Assembly (NCBI GenBank): GCA_028023455.1 | Contig: JAQFVV010000187.1 | Coordinates: 64,001 to 128,000 of the forward strand | Origin: Epiperipatus broadwayi | Taxonomy: Eukaryota; Onychophora; Udeonychophora; Euonychophora; Peripatidae | Length of the DNA: 64,000 bases | Direction of reading: 5' to 3' | Part shown: positions 11,066 to 25,440 of the stretch, in pieces | Layout: every line of letters starts with the position of its first letter | Numbering within the stretch: the first letter of the stretch is position 1 | Made by a program: the position numbers and the translations under genes | The notes under the pieces: model-generated | Database searches by the model: none | Told to the model about the DNA's origin: nothing | Seen by the model: the letters and a program-made list of their open reading frames with translations, nothing else

Positions 11066-14000
11066 CTATAAAAAAAACTACTATCAAATGCAATATAAAT
11101 TTACACTTTTACAATATATTTCAAATAAACTTATTTTCATATATATATATATATATATATATAAAAGGAGTGTATATATATATATATATATATAAAAGGA
11201 GTGTATCAATGATAATATTATCCTCATATATATCAATATCCCCTGCTGTTCAGAATAAATGACATAAAGATAATATAAAATTTTCTTATGAATTATGAAT
11301 TTTTGATGTGTAATCAACTTTCCTATTTTTATGAGATACAACTCAGGTACTCCATGTTTGGGAGTACCAGCTTTATAAATGTGTATATAAACATTTAATG
11401 GTGAAAGAATATTTTATTTTATTTCTAGCATAACTTTAGATATTTTATGAAGACATTACCATCATTCTTAAATAGATTGACCCTACTGTGTCTTGGTACA
11501 TTCCTACACCAATTCCCATTGCTACATTTCCAAATTATCTAATAGTCTTTAAAGAATAATTCTCTAATTATGATGATTAAATATTTACCCATATATAAAG
11601 AATGTGTAGTCCAATATAAAATCTAATTTTAGAAAATAAAAATTATATTTGACAGAGGAATTTAATTAACAAAGATTTAATATACAGTAGATCTAAAATC
11701 ACTGGCATCACAAATATTAGTTAAGATGAAACAAATTATATATATATATATATATAATGGTTTTAGTAAACAAAATATCCATACCATATGTTGACTGGAA
11801 TCACAAATTAGTAGGAAAAGAAGAATAGTTAAATCTGTTTTTAAATTGACTTTAATAGAAAGCAATGGAGAAGCAGATATACAGTATATTTTGGTTTCAT
11901 ATATTAAATCACAATGAAGCACATATAGAGATTTATGTAATAGTAAAAAAAAATACTGAAAATTAACTTTACAGAAAAAATGCATATATGGTAAACAAAA
12001 TATCTACACACACATTGATTTTTTTCATTAATTAACCAACAAAGGGGAAATGCAAAATCTGCTATTTATTTTAATTTACCAAATAGCAAAAAAATCTCAT
12101 AGTATATATCTAACAATATATTTTTCATATGAAAATAAAGTATAAATATTAAAAATATGAGAAAAAATATTGAAAGTTAGTAGCCACAAGTTATTATTCT
12201 ATATGGAAAAATTATCTTCTTTTAAAAGTTTCTAAAATTCTTAAATATATAAAAATCATTAATTTACTTATAAAATGTTTTCCAGTAGGAAAATTCAGAT
12301 GACACTAAATGATAATTATAAAGATGCAAAATTTTATAGAACAGTCTTCCAGTGAGTTTAGTTTCCTTATCTACTTGAATATATTCATTAGTAGTCTTCC
12401 TGAAACAATACAGTAATTCATTTTTTATTGATGATATTGCTTTGATTTTTCAAAAGAAATATTTCCTGAAATAAAAAAGCAAATAAGGATATGAAAAAAT
12501 TGAAAATCTTTTTCAAAGTTGGAGTCTTAGTCTTAATCTAACAAAGACAGAATTCTCAAGTTTCCATCTAAATAACAGGGAATCATCTCATAATCTGAAT
12601 AGAATCTTTTGCAAAATTGGACTAAAACACCATCTATTCCCAAGAAATTTAGTAATAACATTACAACATAGTCTAACTTATTTTTGTCATTTAGTCTAAG
12701 ATTACATCAAAATTATTTTCTAGGAATAATCATCTTAGAAAACTAGATAACACTACATTTTTTTTTTTTTTTTGGTGAATACTGAATATTCCTGATTGGA
12801 AAAAAAATTCACATATATAAACTTGTGGTTACTCAAATATTCCCATGAAAAATATTACTGACCCAATCAAATCTATTCCTTGGCAGTAAATTTTGTTTTT
12901 TGCATATTCTTCCACCAAATATCAGAAGAGAAGTTGCTTCTCAGAAAATATATAAATAGCTATTAAATAGATCAGATTAGCCAATATCTCAAGATATAAT
13001 TTCACCTCTTAACTATCTCAAAACAAGATTCCCCTTTTTAAATGTTGGACTAAGAAACCACAATTAAGCAATTATAACAACAACAAAAAAGAAAATTGAT
13101 ATTATGTTCCAAACAAATTTATTCTTCCAGATCTAACAATAAAGTCAGCTGAATTTGTTCTTCCTAAATGCAATTGGAATTTCATCAAGAGATTCAGGAT
13201 AGCCTATGATTTATGATGTACTCACCTTCTTCATAAATGGAATTTGTTAGCCATTGATCTCGTAAATGTGGGAAAACACATACTATAAACTACATAGTTA
13301 ATGACTGTCTAATTGGAATACTTAATAAAGTCATAATGGATCTATTTTCTGTTTTATGATATTTTGTTAATAATTAAACTAGTAAAAAAACTACATATGC
13401 TAAGTAAATAAATAATACTAAAGCTTTTTAGAATAAATATTTTAGGTTTATAACATTTAAGTCCTTGCCTACAATTTATATTTGTTGTTTGCACTCTTCA
13501 TAGGTTTCGATAGAGCTCTCTAATTAAATATATATTTTTAATATCATAAATTCTTTATGATATTGTTTTCAAAGCTGCATTTACTACTGGGTGGGAATTC
13601 CTTAAAATCTATCCTAGCATTTTGCCTCTACTTTGTTATTCAGCATTTTGTTGCAAACAATATATTTCAAATGATCAATTACCTTCCAAACTCCCAATTT
13701 AGTAGGCAATAACAATTATTTTCTTAAGCATTTGGATGTCCTTTATTCACACTGGCTATAAAGTTACATTGCTGGGAAATAACAGCATTCCAAAAAAATG
13801 TCCATGACAGTTTTATCCATAAAGATGATGTATACTATACTTACAATTCAATTTGCCATAGTAATTAGATATCCTATGGGTGACTTTAACTTCAACCTGG
13901 AAAATGCTAATGAAATCTTTCTCCAGAATTGTTTCTTCAGTTTTACAATCATACTTGAAATTTTTAGGGTAATCTGAATAGTTGGATGTTATTAATTACA

Positions 14001-15514
14001 AATAAATGATGACCAATTCTCCTATTTATACTAATTCTACCTGCTTTTTGAAATTAAGTTTCAAAGACAAATTTATTTTCCAGTTTAAATATAGTTAAAT
14101 TTATATACATCAATAATTGTATATAGAATTTTCTCCACATTCATATAATCAAAGTTTACATATAATTCATAAGAAAACAAAGTCTTCTACTTGAATTTTT
14201 TCTAATAATCAGTATCAAATAACCAAAGATTTAAACTTTGATTGATCACTGAACATGTAGCCACAAGATTATTCAATAGTCTAATCATTTTTCCCCTCAG
14301 TTGCATTTGCTCTACTTTATTATAGATAATATGTGAGTATTCTATAAACATTCTTAATATGTTCATCTGGTATACTACATAGAGTGAAATGCAAATGGTG
14401 CAGTACAAACATTAATAAAAAACTCTGGCAAAAGAATTAACAAGAGATAGAATGGAAGTATTCTGGTTTTTATATATTGCTAGTATTAATGTGTGTATAT
14501 AATCAAGACCCTGAGAAAATGAGATTCAGTTTCATATTTTGTGTGGCAAAGCAAACATAATGCATTGGCATTATTAATATCTTTTATACTTCACAAAGTA
14601 TAAATTAAGCAATGCCCAAACAGTTATTTAAAGAAGTCAAAATTCTTTGGTTCTACTTTCCAGAATTCAAACATTTTAAGCAATTATCTAAGCATTAGTG
14701 TATTTGATGTAGCAGATAAATTTGGATTAAGTAATTTATGAACTTTCCAATATATGAATTTTTGATTACAAAGTACCCATATTTAGGGATGGCCAATCTG
14801 TAGGAGTAATATTTACATAAACTGTAGTTGACATAAAAACTACAAAGAATGATGTCAGAAGATTTAAGATTTTTTTGGATTTTAAAAAATTCTGTCCAAG
14901 TCCATTATTTGAAGTGTACGCATTTGAAGCATTTTTAGTGATACTGCAATTGTTTTTCCTTTCAACAATTTTTTTTTCCATTTCAAGTATATTCATAAAT
15001 CAAGGAATTTGGTAATGTTATTATAGATAAATAACAAATAAAATGTTTGTAATGATAAGATTATCAATGAATGATGCTTTATGATATAGAGATACAATTT
15101 TGAAAAAGGTGAAATTATTTTTTTATGTCTTGATTAATTTATTTTTTATGAACCTTTGCATGACTGAAAAACTCATATAAAATGGAAAACTCATTAATTT
15201 GAAAGAGTTTCCTTGAAATATTTATTCATAACAATGAATTGGATATATTGGTTATGTATGTGATTTATCCACATTGTATTTCAGTCATATTTTTTGTATA
15301 TTCTACTAACATTTAGTAAAATAAGAATTTGAATTTTGTTGTCAAAAATTTTCTAACAACATCCATATGTACTTTAGAAGATATATGTGTTTGTCTTCAG
15401 TTATATATATTTCTGGAAATTTCTGTTCTATTATTTTAAGGAGTGAGTTAATGAACATACCAAACAGAATTGTAGTTAGAGGCGATTCTTGTGATATTGA
15501 CTGGAATAGTGTAA

Positions 15515-15690
15515 ATGACTAAACATCACATGATCACTATTTCTTATGCTAGCTTCTCACTGATGAAGGCCACAAGATGAGTAGGCACGAGATGGGGATT
15601 TTATGCACAAGTTTTCTGGCATCCATTGATTACTCTGGTTGGCACTGAGTGGCACTACTGTATGAAGAGTTTTGCCTGTTTTAACAATAG
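15515..15690. repeat. repeat family B copy 1
   Basis: It begins AAACATCACATGATCAC and contains CTCACTGATGAAGGCCACAA and GTATGAAGAGTTTTGCCTG. The same segments occur at 32495-32812 as a foldback and at 33035-33205. It directly abuts the reverse-transcriptase relic. Confidence 0.6.
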
Positions 15691-15699
15691 TGTAAATGA

Positions 15700-16000
15700 T
15701 GAGGATGTTCTTCCCTTTACTATAATATTTGATATATCTACATAAAAATAAGTTTGTAAGTAGATAGATTAATGATTTGGATAATTATGTTTTTATTAAT
15801 ATTTCTATGAGTTTATTAATTAAATTGCATTGAATCAAATGCTGTCTGAAGGTCAAAATGCACTGATATAAGGTCATATTTTCCCAGATCAAACTGTATC
15901 CATTACATTGTGAAACAAAAGAGTTGCTTATCCTATGTGGACCTTTTTTAACTACATTGAGGTAAGAAGGGATCATAAATAATGTTCCATTTTATTTTTA
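15700..16000 (-). pseudogene. non-LTR reverse transcriptase fragment
   Basis: One minus-strand frame reads SVHFDLQTAFDSMQFN, which fits reverse-transcriptase motif A (aspartate-x4-A-F-D). A different frame is open at 15785-15976, so the relic is frameshifted. No YADD box or endonuclease is visible nearby. It could belong to the LINE family seen at 38.4 and 55.3 kb or to another; I cannot tell. Confidence 0.5.
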
Positions 16001-16412
16001 CTAATTCCAGGTGATCCCATTGAAATAGATCATATATTACCTAGGAAGAAATATTCATTGGTTTCTTCACAAATGAAATCATTGAGTTTTCAATTCTTAT
16101 ATTTTATATATTCTCTTTGGTAGAAAGTTGGCAAGTTTTTAACAGAAATGCTTTTGTAAAATTACTTAAATGTCAAAGACAAATTTGAGTATGCCATTTA
16201 CTTCAAGATGGCATGAATTAGACATGCTTCACATTTTTAAATAAATATCATTTGAGGAGAACAATATATAATCATCTGGATCACCAGAAAAAAAACAATG
16301 AAGGCTGAAATTCTTGTTGTTGAAAAATGTTTTAATTAAATTATATATGTGTGTGTTATTATGAAAGCTATTTATAGTTAAGCAAACTAAAGAAAATTAT
16401 GGAGTAACTTAC

Positions 16413-16534
16413 CTTGATATTAACAACAATAACTTCACACTTATCACAAATAGCAAGAAAAGTGCTATCTGAAAAAGTACAATACGCAACATGATTTGCA
16501 ACTGAATAAATAATTTCTCCAAAAGTTTCTATAT
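16413..16534 (-). CDS. WD-repeat protein (WDR27-like), exon 3
   Basis: A 122-nt exon completing codon 111 and coding to residue 151. On the - strand it runs from a TTGCATTTCAG acceptor to AATATCAAG before GTAAGT. It reads DIETFGEIIYSVANHVAYCT and then FSDSTFLAICDKCEVIVVNIK. The second half is a typical WD blade (S.....A.C....V.VV.I). The G..........V.....S.....A.C spacing also agrees with human WDR27 after its first blade. The frame joins exon 2 (phase 1) and exon 4 (phase 0) without a stop. Confidence 0.8.
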
Positions 16535-18698
16535 CTGAAATGCAAAAAGAAAAACAAAAATAAATAAATTTTGAAAATGTAGGCATATATGGTTTAATTT
16601 CTAGAGACCTCAAAGCTTATTCAATTGGTTAAACAGTATAATAATTAAATAAATTATTACTTAGGAGTTAATATAAAATTTGAGTGCAGGATGGGCATCA
16701 TCAGTGGACCTTAAGATTACAATCTAGCATCCTAATACTGCACCAAATCATGCAGTGCTCATTAAGTAGTGAGATGTTTTTATTCAATATATCAATACAA
16801 CATCATTTGATTCTTTAAGTTCACAACAGTGTAAACAAGAGTAACCTAATCTCTCTACTAATCTAGTACCATTTATTGCAATTTTGAGTAATCAGTTGCA
16901 CTATCATCTGATAAAACATGGATTATTCAACCAGACAATAGATGACACGAATGTAATAGAGAGATTTAAGTTGCTTTCATTTATATTGTGGTAAGTTGAC
17001 AAATATCATGTTAAGATGATTACAATTGTAATAGAACTTAAGTTAAGTAAAATGTAATTATGGAGCTGACATGAATTCTACTTACTATACAAGTAGTTTG
17101 GTTTGTGTTCAAAAACTTAGGAATTTTTTTTTTCAAGTTTTTGTCTTGATAATCAAAAGGGAATTAAAGTGGTTGTCAGATGCATAGCTGCATTACTTCC
17201 AGCATTGAATTCCAAATTTCTACTAATAAAAACAAAATCCAAAACCAGGAATTAAATTGCATAACCATCTATTGAACTGAAATTCGAAATCATTTTAATA
17301 TTTTGAATCCAAATCATCTGTTAATAGATATATGACATCCTGATAATAGTTAGAGAATGATGCTTCATAGTCTTTTTAATTGTGCTTTTTTTTTCTTTTT
17401 ACAGTCAATGTGTCAACAGTCATAAAACTATTGCATGTCTGAAACTTACTTTACCCTTGAACTAAAAACATCTAGATATACATATGGGTCAACTAGTAAG
17501 AAAATAAATGTTTGCCTATTTGGGAAACCTTCAGAAATCTAAAAAAAAAATCTCAATTTTAATTTTTAATCCAAACTGTGACCAGTCTTTCAACCATAAT
17601 GAGTAAAAAAAAGAGTATAAAAATAGTTCAAAACTTCTTAAAAGCTATAAAAAGTGAGAAATCTACTAAAGTAATGTTTCTAAACTTTTCCCCCATGTAA
17701 AAAAGTTATTTTTTTGCAGCAGTCATTATAAAAGTACATATTATAAATACATATATTATAAATAAATTGAACTTTAAACAATGTAATATGTATGGTAAGC
17801 TTTTGTTTTGAAACAGTATTTTTGCATTTTTACTCATTAAAGCATATATTTTTTGTCTTTCCTAAAACAGTTAATTCAATCATTATTTGCAAATTTCTTA
17901 AAGTTAGTTTAAAATGTGAATCTACTTCACATCAATAATTTCCAGATCCATGCTGATCCATGAATTTAGCATTTAAAAAGCATTGTTAAAACTGTAAAAC
18001 GTAAAAAATAAGGAAATGGATAAATTATTTTTTTAAGAAAAATTAATCATGAATACTTAAAGAATTAAATGAAAGATAAAACTTTCATTATTTGATTTGT
18101 TATCTCTATTTGTCTATTTCATTTTATAATTCTTGATATCTGAACACAAAACTGAAGTTTGATTATAAGTATATTTTCTCTGCGTTTATCACACAAAGCT
18201 TTATCTTTTATATTTAAAAAAATTCTAACGATTTTTTTTTATTCATAGGTTTATATCTCCATTATCATTTTTTCCACTTTATCTTTTCATTTTGGTTGTC
18301 ATTTCAGTTTTCTGGAAGCAGTAATATTAGTAGTAATAGTACCAATGACAGTCAAGTAGCAGATTTCATATACACTTCCATGATTTTGTTTGATGTTATA
18401 TTATAATTTGCTTATTGCCAGACATAGCAATGCTTTATTGTATTGATTTCCTATATATTGTTTAATCTCAACTTATTAACTCTTTTCTACCGAACTTGAA
18501 ATCATTCAACAAGTGTTTAAGAATCATATATTGGTTAATTTGTGAATTTTTTTTTTCTAGGCTTTTTCAAACACTTGTTTTTATTATTTCAAATTTTAAA
18601 AATATATTTAATTGTTTTCATATCAAAAAAGCAAGCAAAACCAAAAAACTATAAGACTATATCTTACATAAACTTTCAATTTAAACACATGCACATAC
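16535..18698. other. intron 2 of the WD-repeat gene
   Basis: About 2.2 kb of AT-rich sequence with canonical splice sites. I see no gene or clear repeat in it. Confidence 0.6.
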
Positions 18699-18846
18699 CT
18701 TGCTGCTTCTGTGCCAGAACCGTTTCTATATTCCACACAGTTATATATGAATTATCAATACAACATAAAAAGCTACCATGATCCTTTAAATCTGCTGAGA
18801 TGGCAAGAAATGAGATCATTACAGGATGATTAATTGAAAATAATTC
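18699..18846 (-). CDS. WD-repeat protein (WDR27-like), exon 2
   Basis: A 148-nt exon coding residues 62-110, phase 0 at the start and phase 1 at the end. It has a TTATTTTAG acceptor and a CAAG/GTATGT donor. It reads ELFSINHPVMISFLAISADL, then HGSFLCCIDNSYITVWNIE. The end, with an SYITVWNIE strand, is a canonical WD blade terminus, and human WDR27 has a comparable YVIMWNLDE at this position. Confidence 0.8.
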
Positions 18847-21394
18847 CTAAAATAAAATAAATTAAAATAAATTAATATTTTTTTAAAAAAAGTCAATCTT
18901 CTTAACAGAACTTATTTTAAGTTTCTAATGAAAGATTTAGGGTTGTACATGAGATGGGAAAACTACCATCATCATCCCTATTTAACAAATATAGAATGAA
19001 TATAGAAAGCAGTGAATGTGAACAGAGAGTCAGCATGAACAAAACCATAAGAGGGTATCTCCAGCATTACAGAAAAATAAACCAAAACTAATTGGCAATC
19101 ATTAAAAACAATCAACAGTCAACCTTGGGACTGGATTTAAAGGAGGTACATTATAAAACAGGCTACTTATATAGCCATTGCCAAACTCAGGGTAGAATAT
19201 AACAATTATTTGAATGCATATATCTAAGTCCTAATCCATCACTTATAATAATAAAAACCCAATACTGTAAACATTAATATATATTGATCATTATCAATGT
19301 TATGGCTATAGGATACTATGAGGGTACAGATCTAAAAACTAAATTCCTAATAAGAAAAGCAAAATGCAGTAACTGGATTTTAAAGAATGATACATTTGCA
19401 CCATCCAGAGTTATCTGGGTGTCCAAATACCAACATAAATCTCTACATCTACATAACTATCAATTATGATCTGAACTAGCTTAGGAAACAAGAACTCTAT
19501 GACTTACGATAAGCAAAAGATAAATAAATATAACAACTTATTCTAATTTATTTTAGAATACCTTTATTAGGATAATTTGAAAATAATCCCTCAAACTCTA
19601 AACTATATTGAAATCAAGTCACACACACACACACTGCCAATTTATGTAATAGATATCTGGAGGAATAAGACATTAGCACTAAAAGATTTTTAAACAATTA
19701 TTTAATAAACTGATTAATCATTAAAAATAATTTTTAAAAAGACTTGTTAATATTATGATTCAAATTTATACTTTCTTATCAAAAAGTATAGTTTCATTAA
19801 AAAATAAATAACCAGGTGATTTTTATTCCTTAACTTTTTCTTTCATTATTTCTTTAAATAACAAAAGTTGGAAAACAGCTTTTCAATCAGAGATAAGAAC
19901 ATTTTAAATTACCTTATCCTGTTTGTGTATAATTAGGGGATGTGTAAAACAAAAAAAAACCATGTCAAATTTTATAAAACTTAAATAATTTATAAAAAAC
20001 ATTATGATTTTAAAAGAAAAAAATCACATGAATTAAAAAAACATGTTCACTTTTAAAAAAACTACTAATAAAATTAATTAACATCAATTGCTACTTAATT
20101 TTAAAACTCCTTTATAAATTTAAATTTAATGTGCATATTAAAAAAAATACTTTATATCATGGTTTTAATTTTTTTGAAGCCCTTCTTTGCATTTGTAATT
20201 TACTTTTTCCAAATGTTCTTCTTAAAGGCTTATTAACTCCATGTTAATGTACACAGTTATTTTATTTTTTTTTTCATTTTGCAATAGGATATTTCAGACT
20301 AACACACACAGCAGGAATTCATTCATTCACCTTTCCAATATTTTTCCCAGTTCAGGCTAACATATAGATGACACTCATGCTCTTGACTAAAGGCAAGATT
20401 TTGTTACAGATTCAGATGCATTTTCTTCTTCTCTAATTTTTTCTAATGATGCAAATTACATGGAGATAAATGATATTTAGCTTTTAGTTCTAAATGTAGC
20501 ACATGGTTTTCAATGTAAAAAACAATTATATATATATATGATCCAAAATAAATTTTAGGATTTATTCAGGATAGTTAAAAAAATGTTAAAAATATTTTTT
20601 TAGAATAATAATAAAAAAAACAAATGTTAGTAAAATAAATGATTAGGTGGTTCAGACCATGAAACGGCAAATCTGAATCAGATTTACCATTTCAATATAT
20701 ATATAACCTCTAAAAAAACAAAAAGTGTTATGTGTTTTAAAAAAAATTTTAAAGGGTTTTTTTTTAAAAAAAAAATCATAATGTGTTAACAAGTTAAAAG
20801 AGAAAATAAAAATTTATTTTTAAAATTTGATTTTAAACTAAAATTGTTTTCATAAATATTAAATGTTAATTTAAAAAAATAATACAAATACAGGTTATTT
20901 TTCAAGCAATGAAAGAGTATTCTATTGTTACTATGGGAATTTTGATTGTTACTAGACAAAAAAAGTAGCATTCTTATCAGCCATAGTTGACTTGTTTATC
21001 AATTTTTGTACTGCTCACAAATTAGCAGCTGTAAAAAAATTCAAATAATTAACTTTGAATTTTTTTTAAAAATATTTGATATATATGTTTAAAATGTTTT
21101 ATTTTTTCAGTTTAAGAATCCAAGATGGCCTTTTCTGAAAGATTTGTACATCGATAAAAAGTTTAAAATAAATATTTAAATTAAAAAAACTTAGAAATTA
21201 CCAAAATCCATTTTACTGTGGAATCTCTATTAATTAATTAGTAGAGATTCTACATTGTTATCTCTAATTAAAAACTAACATAAAATTATATTGAAATCTA
21301 TTAATCCTTATCGAAATACAAACTTTCTAAAATTAGAATAAAAGCATAATTGCTATTGTTTTAAAATTGCAAATCACCTGAGGCAGCAGAAATC

Positions 21395-21660
21395 GAATAC
21401 GAGTAGGAAGTTATAAATAGTGGGCCTTTTTAGAGAAAAAAATGGACAGAAAAAAAAGACCAGACAGAGAACAGACAGAAAGAAAGTTGTAGAAGTCTAC
21501 ACACCATGATGAGCAAGTAGTAAAAAGGGTAGATCACTGCCTGTCTCCCTCCTGAGATCTGAAATTTTCCATTATGCTACTATCAACCTGCCTTCAGAGA
21601 AGCCATCTGCCATCAACGTTCGCCCGCAGAACTCATCCCGGGGAACTCCAAGGTAAAATG
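21395..21660 (+). promoter_or_regulatory. TATA box and leader-like segment, possible LTR or retroelement 5' end
   Basis: TTATAAATAGTGGGCC at about 21410 is a strong TATA-like box. About 30 bp downstream begins an AGACAGAGAACAGACAG-rich leader, which becomes GC-richer and ends GGGGAACTCCAAG before GTAAAAT, a plausible splice donor. The layout resembles the segment at 35080-35515. Further downstream, at about 21950-22085, two short inverted blocks (AACTTCACTTGC and GCAAGTGAAGTT) could pair. No long ORF follows. This could be the 5' part of an LTR-type element or a stray promoter and first exon; I cannot decide. Confidence 0.35.
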
Positions 21661-22088
21661 CCGAAGAGAGTAAATATTTCATCAAGATGTTAGAAACTAT
21701 TATTAGAACGTAAATATAATTGCTTAAAACTAAAAAGAAAAATGTTTAAAGTTATTGTTTATTGACATTCTGTTAACTGTCTCTTTAACCCTTTTCTTTT
21801 AAATTCTAATGTTTTCCATAACTCAAGCTCATCATAATTTTCAATTTTTAATATGTTTAATTATTTAAATATGAATTTATTTATTTGTTTTATAGTAATT
21901 TTAGCATGAGATTTCATGCGTTGATTTTTTTATTTCTATTTTGACAAACTTCACTTGCGGGGGCTCAAAGAGATAATTTGCTAAGAGCGCAAATTATGTT
22001 TACCAGTGGACAGGAATCTTAACAAAGAATGATTTAATTTTGAAATAAAATAATTTTGATCTATTTTTATTTTGCAAGTGAAGTTATG

Positions 22089-22123
<35 letters not shown>

Positions 22124-22399
22124 AAAATAAACATACTGTATTTCATTAAACAGTTTTTATTATAGATTTCCCAGAATAAGATTCTATTATTTTATATTTC
22201 TGCAATTTAAAACAAAAGTAATATGCTATAGATTTTGACCTAGTAACAGCGCCACTGGATAGCATCAGTTAATTATCATGTCTTTTTTTTAAGTTAGGAA
22301 AGAGGAAAGGGAGGATTTCTTCAAGAATTAAATTTCCATATTTCTATATGTATGATTTTGTAGGTTAAATATTTACATAAAGTAGTTGTTTACGCAGGT

Positions 22400-25130
22400 T
22401 GGTCTTTATGCAGTATTAGATCATTTAAGGCTAATTATAGTTCATTCATATTTAATGATTATAATATCTCGGGTTAATAAAGAATGCTTGGAGTATCATG
22501 GACAGACCTAAAATGGTCATTGATTTGGTGATTCGGAGTTAGCTTCCATTTTCACATATGCCTGTGAATCAGATAGCGTGGTTAAGGTAGAGCTGGTTAG
22601 GAGGTGTGGTACCCATATAAGCACGCACATTGACTCTCCGTAAGACCTATCTCCTATCGGTATATGGACACGAAATGTGGACATATCGATTTCCCTTTTT
22701 ATTCTTTGTTGGAATAGGCATACGTGTCCATAATCCGGCTCGTATGTTCCTATCTACGTTTCTTCTCTCCTTTGCATTCGTATATTTATTAACCCGACAT
22801 CGTTTTGTTTTTCTTTTGCCGATCTAATACATAAGCCATATGGAAATGATTCTACTAAAGGATATTCGATCTGAGTAATCAACTCTTTTGTTTGTTTTCG
22901 TAATTAGTTAAAATCATTTGGTTTTGGCTAATTCACGTTATAGTTCTTATAGGGTTGATTTTAGTTGTAAGTCCAACTAAAGTGGCTTGTTTGCTTGATA
23001 ATTAACTGATCTGTTTTTTTGTTATAACAGCTTAGTTTTAATCACTGTAAAGTTAGTTATAAGCTATTCCAGCAAAGTCCGCTAATGTCATCAAACATTA
23101 GTTATTTGAAATCTAAATTATTATTTTTATAAAGAGAAATAAAATCAATTTTTTCTTTTATATGTTAGTGGAGTAAGACATCAAATTAGTCTTATTATAA
23201 TCGTCTATTTAATTAATGTCTTTTTCAATAGAAATGTTTTTTTTTAAATCTTGTATAAAGAATTAATGAAAACAGTCATTCTTATATATGTGCGTTAGGC
23301 AGATGTTTAAACCTGCCACTATATTACAAGCTTGTACTAAATGTGCACGGGAAAATTAAAAATCCATGATCATTTAATTATAAAATTATTTTTGTCTTCT
23401 TTTAAAGGAAAATAAATATAAACAAAAGTAAACTATATAAACAAAACAATGTAAAAGATAACCGCTAATATAAATTCTTCATGAACTTGTATGATTATAG
23501 AAGTGAATTTAAAGATTGTGTGTTTATTTGCTTTTAAAGAGCTTCAGTTAAACATTAATGTAAAATGTGTAATGATTTTTATATTTTAAGCATCTACTCA
23601 TATTATTGTTGCATAATTCATGCATGTATATGATCTCTCCCACAGCTTCAAGTAAGTATATTTATGAGCATGGTTTAAATCCCATCTCAAGCACCAATCC
23701 TACACTTTGATAAGAATTATACCCACCAAAAACATAAATAAGGGCTCTGTACACATATATATCTAGGGTAGTGCATACAGACTAGCTCTATCTCAAGGTC
23801 TGGGGAACATGGTCTAACTAGAGAACAAAGCAAAGACAATTCCCGACTACGTCATGTATATCTTCCTATTCCATATGATAATTTACTTGTTTATAAATTA
23901 TATTACCCAGCCCAGAAGTTATAACAAAACTAGGCTATAAGTTACTATGCTAGTTATCATTTAATTCTAAGCTTTATACACACCTGTACATATCTTAATA
24001 TTCATGCGCACAACTCATTTATTCCGATATACACATATATGATTCATATATATAGCAATGAAAGAGTGCAACTACACATCAGAATTGTTTATTTAATGGT
24101 TTTTTTATTTAATTTAAACAATATTTATTACTGTATTTAACATAGATATAACACAAGTCCCTTCATTACTACGCATTCATTGAACATATATATAGAGAGC
24201 AAAGGTCAATTTACCTTAATTACGATCAAATGTCCACGTGGTCAAAACTAACAGTCCGCACATTTATGATCCCAAAGAAATACTGGCCTTATCGATATTT
24301 GTTCATCCTAAGGATGGTAAACAGTCTGCAATGTGATACACCAAGTAGCCTATCATAGAGCTGGCATCTATGATTTCGCTCACTTAAGAGGTCCTAGCTG
24401 CATGTGCTTCATTGCCATTACAATTTTCACAGCGAATTTCATAATCTGATTCAAGTGAGTTCTACAATAACAATCCACTGGGCCAGTCTAACGAAACTCA
24501 CACTATTTAATTACCCCAACATTATGATGGGAATATTACTAAAACTTCTTAATCAATTACACGTTAATCCAATCCAAAATCCGTACCTGTCCCTTTTTTT
24601 TTAAATCACCACTATATTCTTGAGAGCAAAAAGAAATAGTTCTTTTCTTTTACATTCTTTACCCTCGTAATTTCCCTTATCTATTCGTATGCTGCAAACC
24701 GAATCTTCCATTGTTTCAGAATACCAACTCGACCAATTCTAAGACTTCTGGCAGACAGAGTCATTAACTCAAACTTCCCACAGCAACTAATTCATTCTAT
24801 TTCTGTAGCTTTATATGCACAATGGATTCATCAAGAAACACGTTACCACTAATATTATTAAAAAGTAGAACTCAGAACATTAATGAACAACAAAATATAT
24901 ATGTATAACCAATAACAAATTTATACAACTCCGTATATAATTGCCTCTCATCAATCCCACATATAACCAGTAATACCTATACACACCTTATATAATAACA
25001 CACTTACAAATATATATATACAAGCATACAGTTCATCCTTTAACAGATTACGTATTATTTTCACACTCTTTGTAACAGGGTTCGATCGACTGACTATTTA
25101 TATATCTTTTCGCATATACACAATCAATTC
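22400..25130. other. less AT-rich non-coding stretch of unknown origin
   Basis: The composition is visibly richer in G and C than the surroundings (for example around 22540-22800 and 24200-24560), yet there is no convincing exon or ORF. The 66-codon and 65-codon open frames here match nothing I recognise. It may be the body of a degraded element that begins at the leader at 21.4 kb. Confidence 0.35.
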
Positions 25131-25142
25131 ATATCAACACTC

Positions 25143-25440
25143 ACAATTAATACTCTATGTTGTAAATATTGTTTTTCTTAATAATTGTTGTCTCTCTAGT
25201 TTTGCATTAACACGTATCTTACATCTTACTAATCGATGATCACTTCCTGTGTTAAATTTATTAAGAACATTACAATCTTGAAATATGTATTTTCTGCTAG
25301 TCAAAATATAATCCAATTCTGCTGTATCTTCATTTGGATGCTTCCATGTTCATTTCCTTTTAACATTTTTCTCAAAAAAAGAATTCATAATATAAACTTT
25401 TTCTTTTTCTGCTAACTCCACAAGTCTATAATCTCCTCAT
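25143..25440 (-). pseudogene. LINE endonuclease fragment
   Basis: A minus-strand frame of about 95 codons reads DYRLVELAEKEKVYIMNSFF, then TWKHPNEDTAELDYILTS, and NKFNTGSDHRLVRCKIRV. The WTW.HP, (E)LDYIL and GSDHRLV motifs are the C-terminal half of an APE-type endonuclease from RTE-like or related non-LTR retrotransposons. The first Trp of the WTW motif is a TGA stop (about 25353), so it is dead. The N-terminal endonuclease and the reverse transcriptase are not attached. Confidence 0.75.

Larger units (their letters stand above)
11066..16412. other. intron 3 of the WD-repeat gene
   Basis: About 5.3 kb. It contains (TA)n runs at 11140-11195 that include a duplicated unit ending AAAAGGAGTGTA, a reverse-transcriptase relic at about 15700-16000 and a family B repeat at 15515-15690. 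The rest is AT-rich sequence in which I see nothing. Confidence 0.65.

Noticed and set aside
22630-22827. 65-codon open frame in the GC-richer stretch
   Set aside because: Hydrophobic but without similarity, start context or neighbouring exons.
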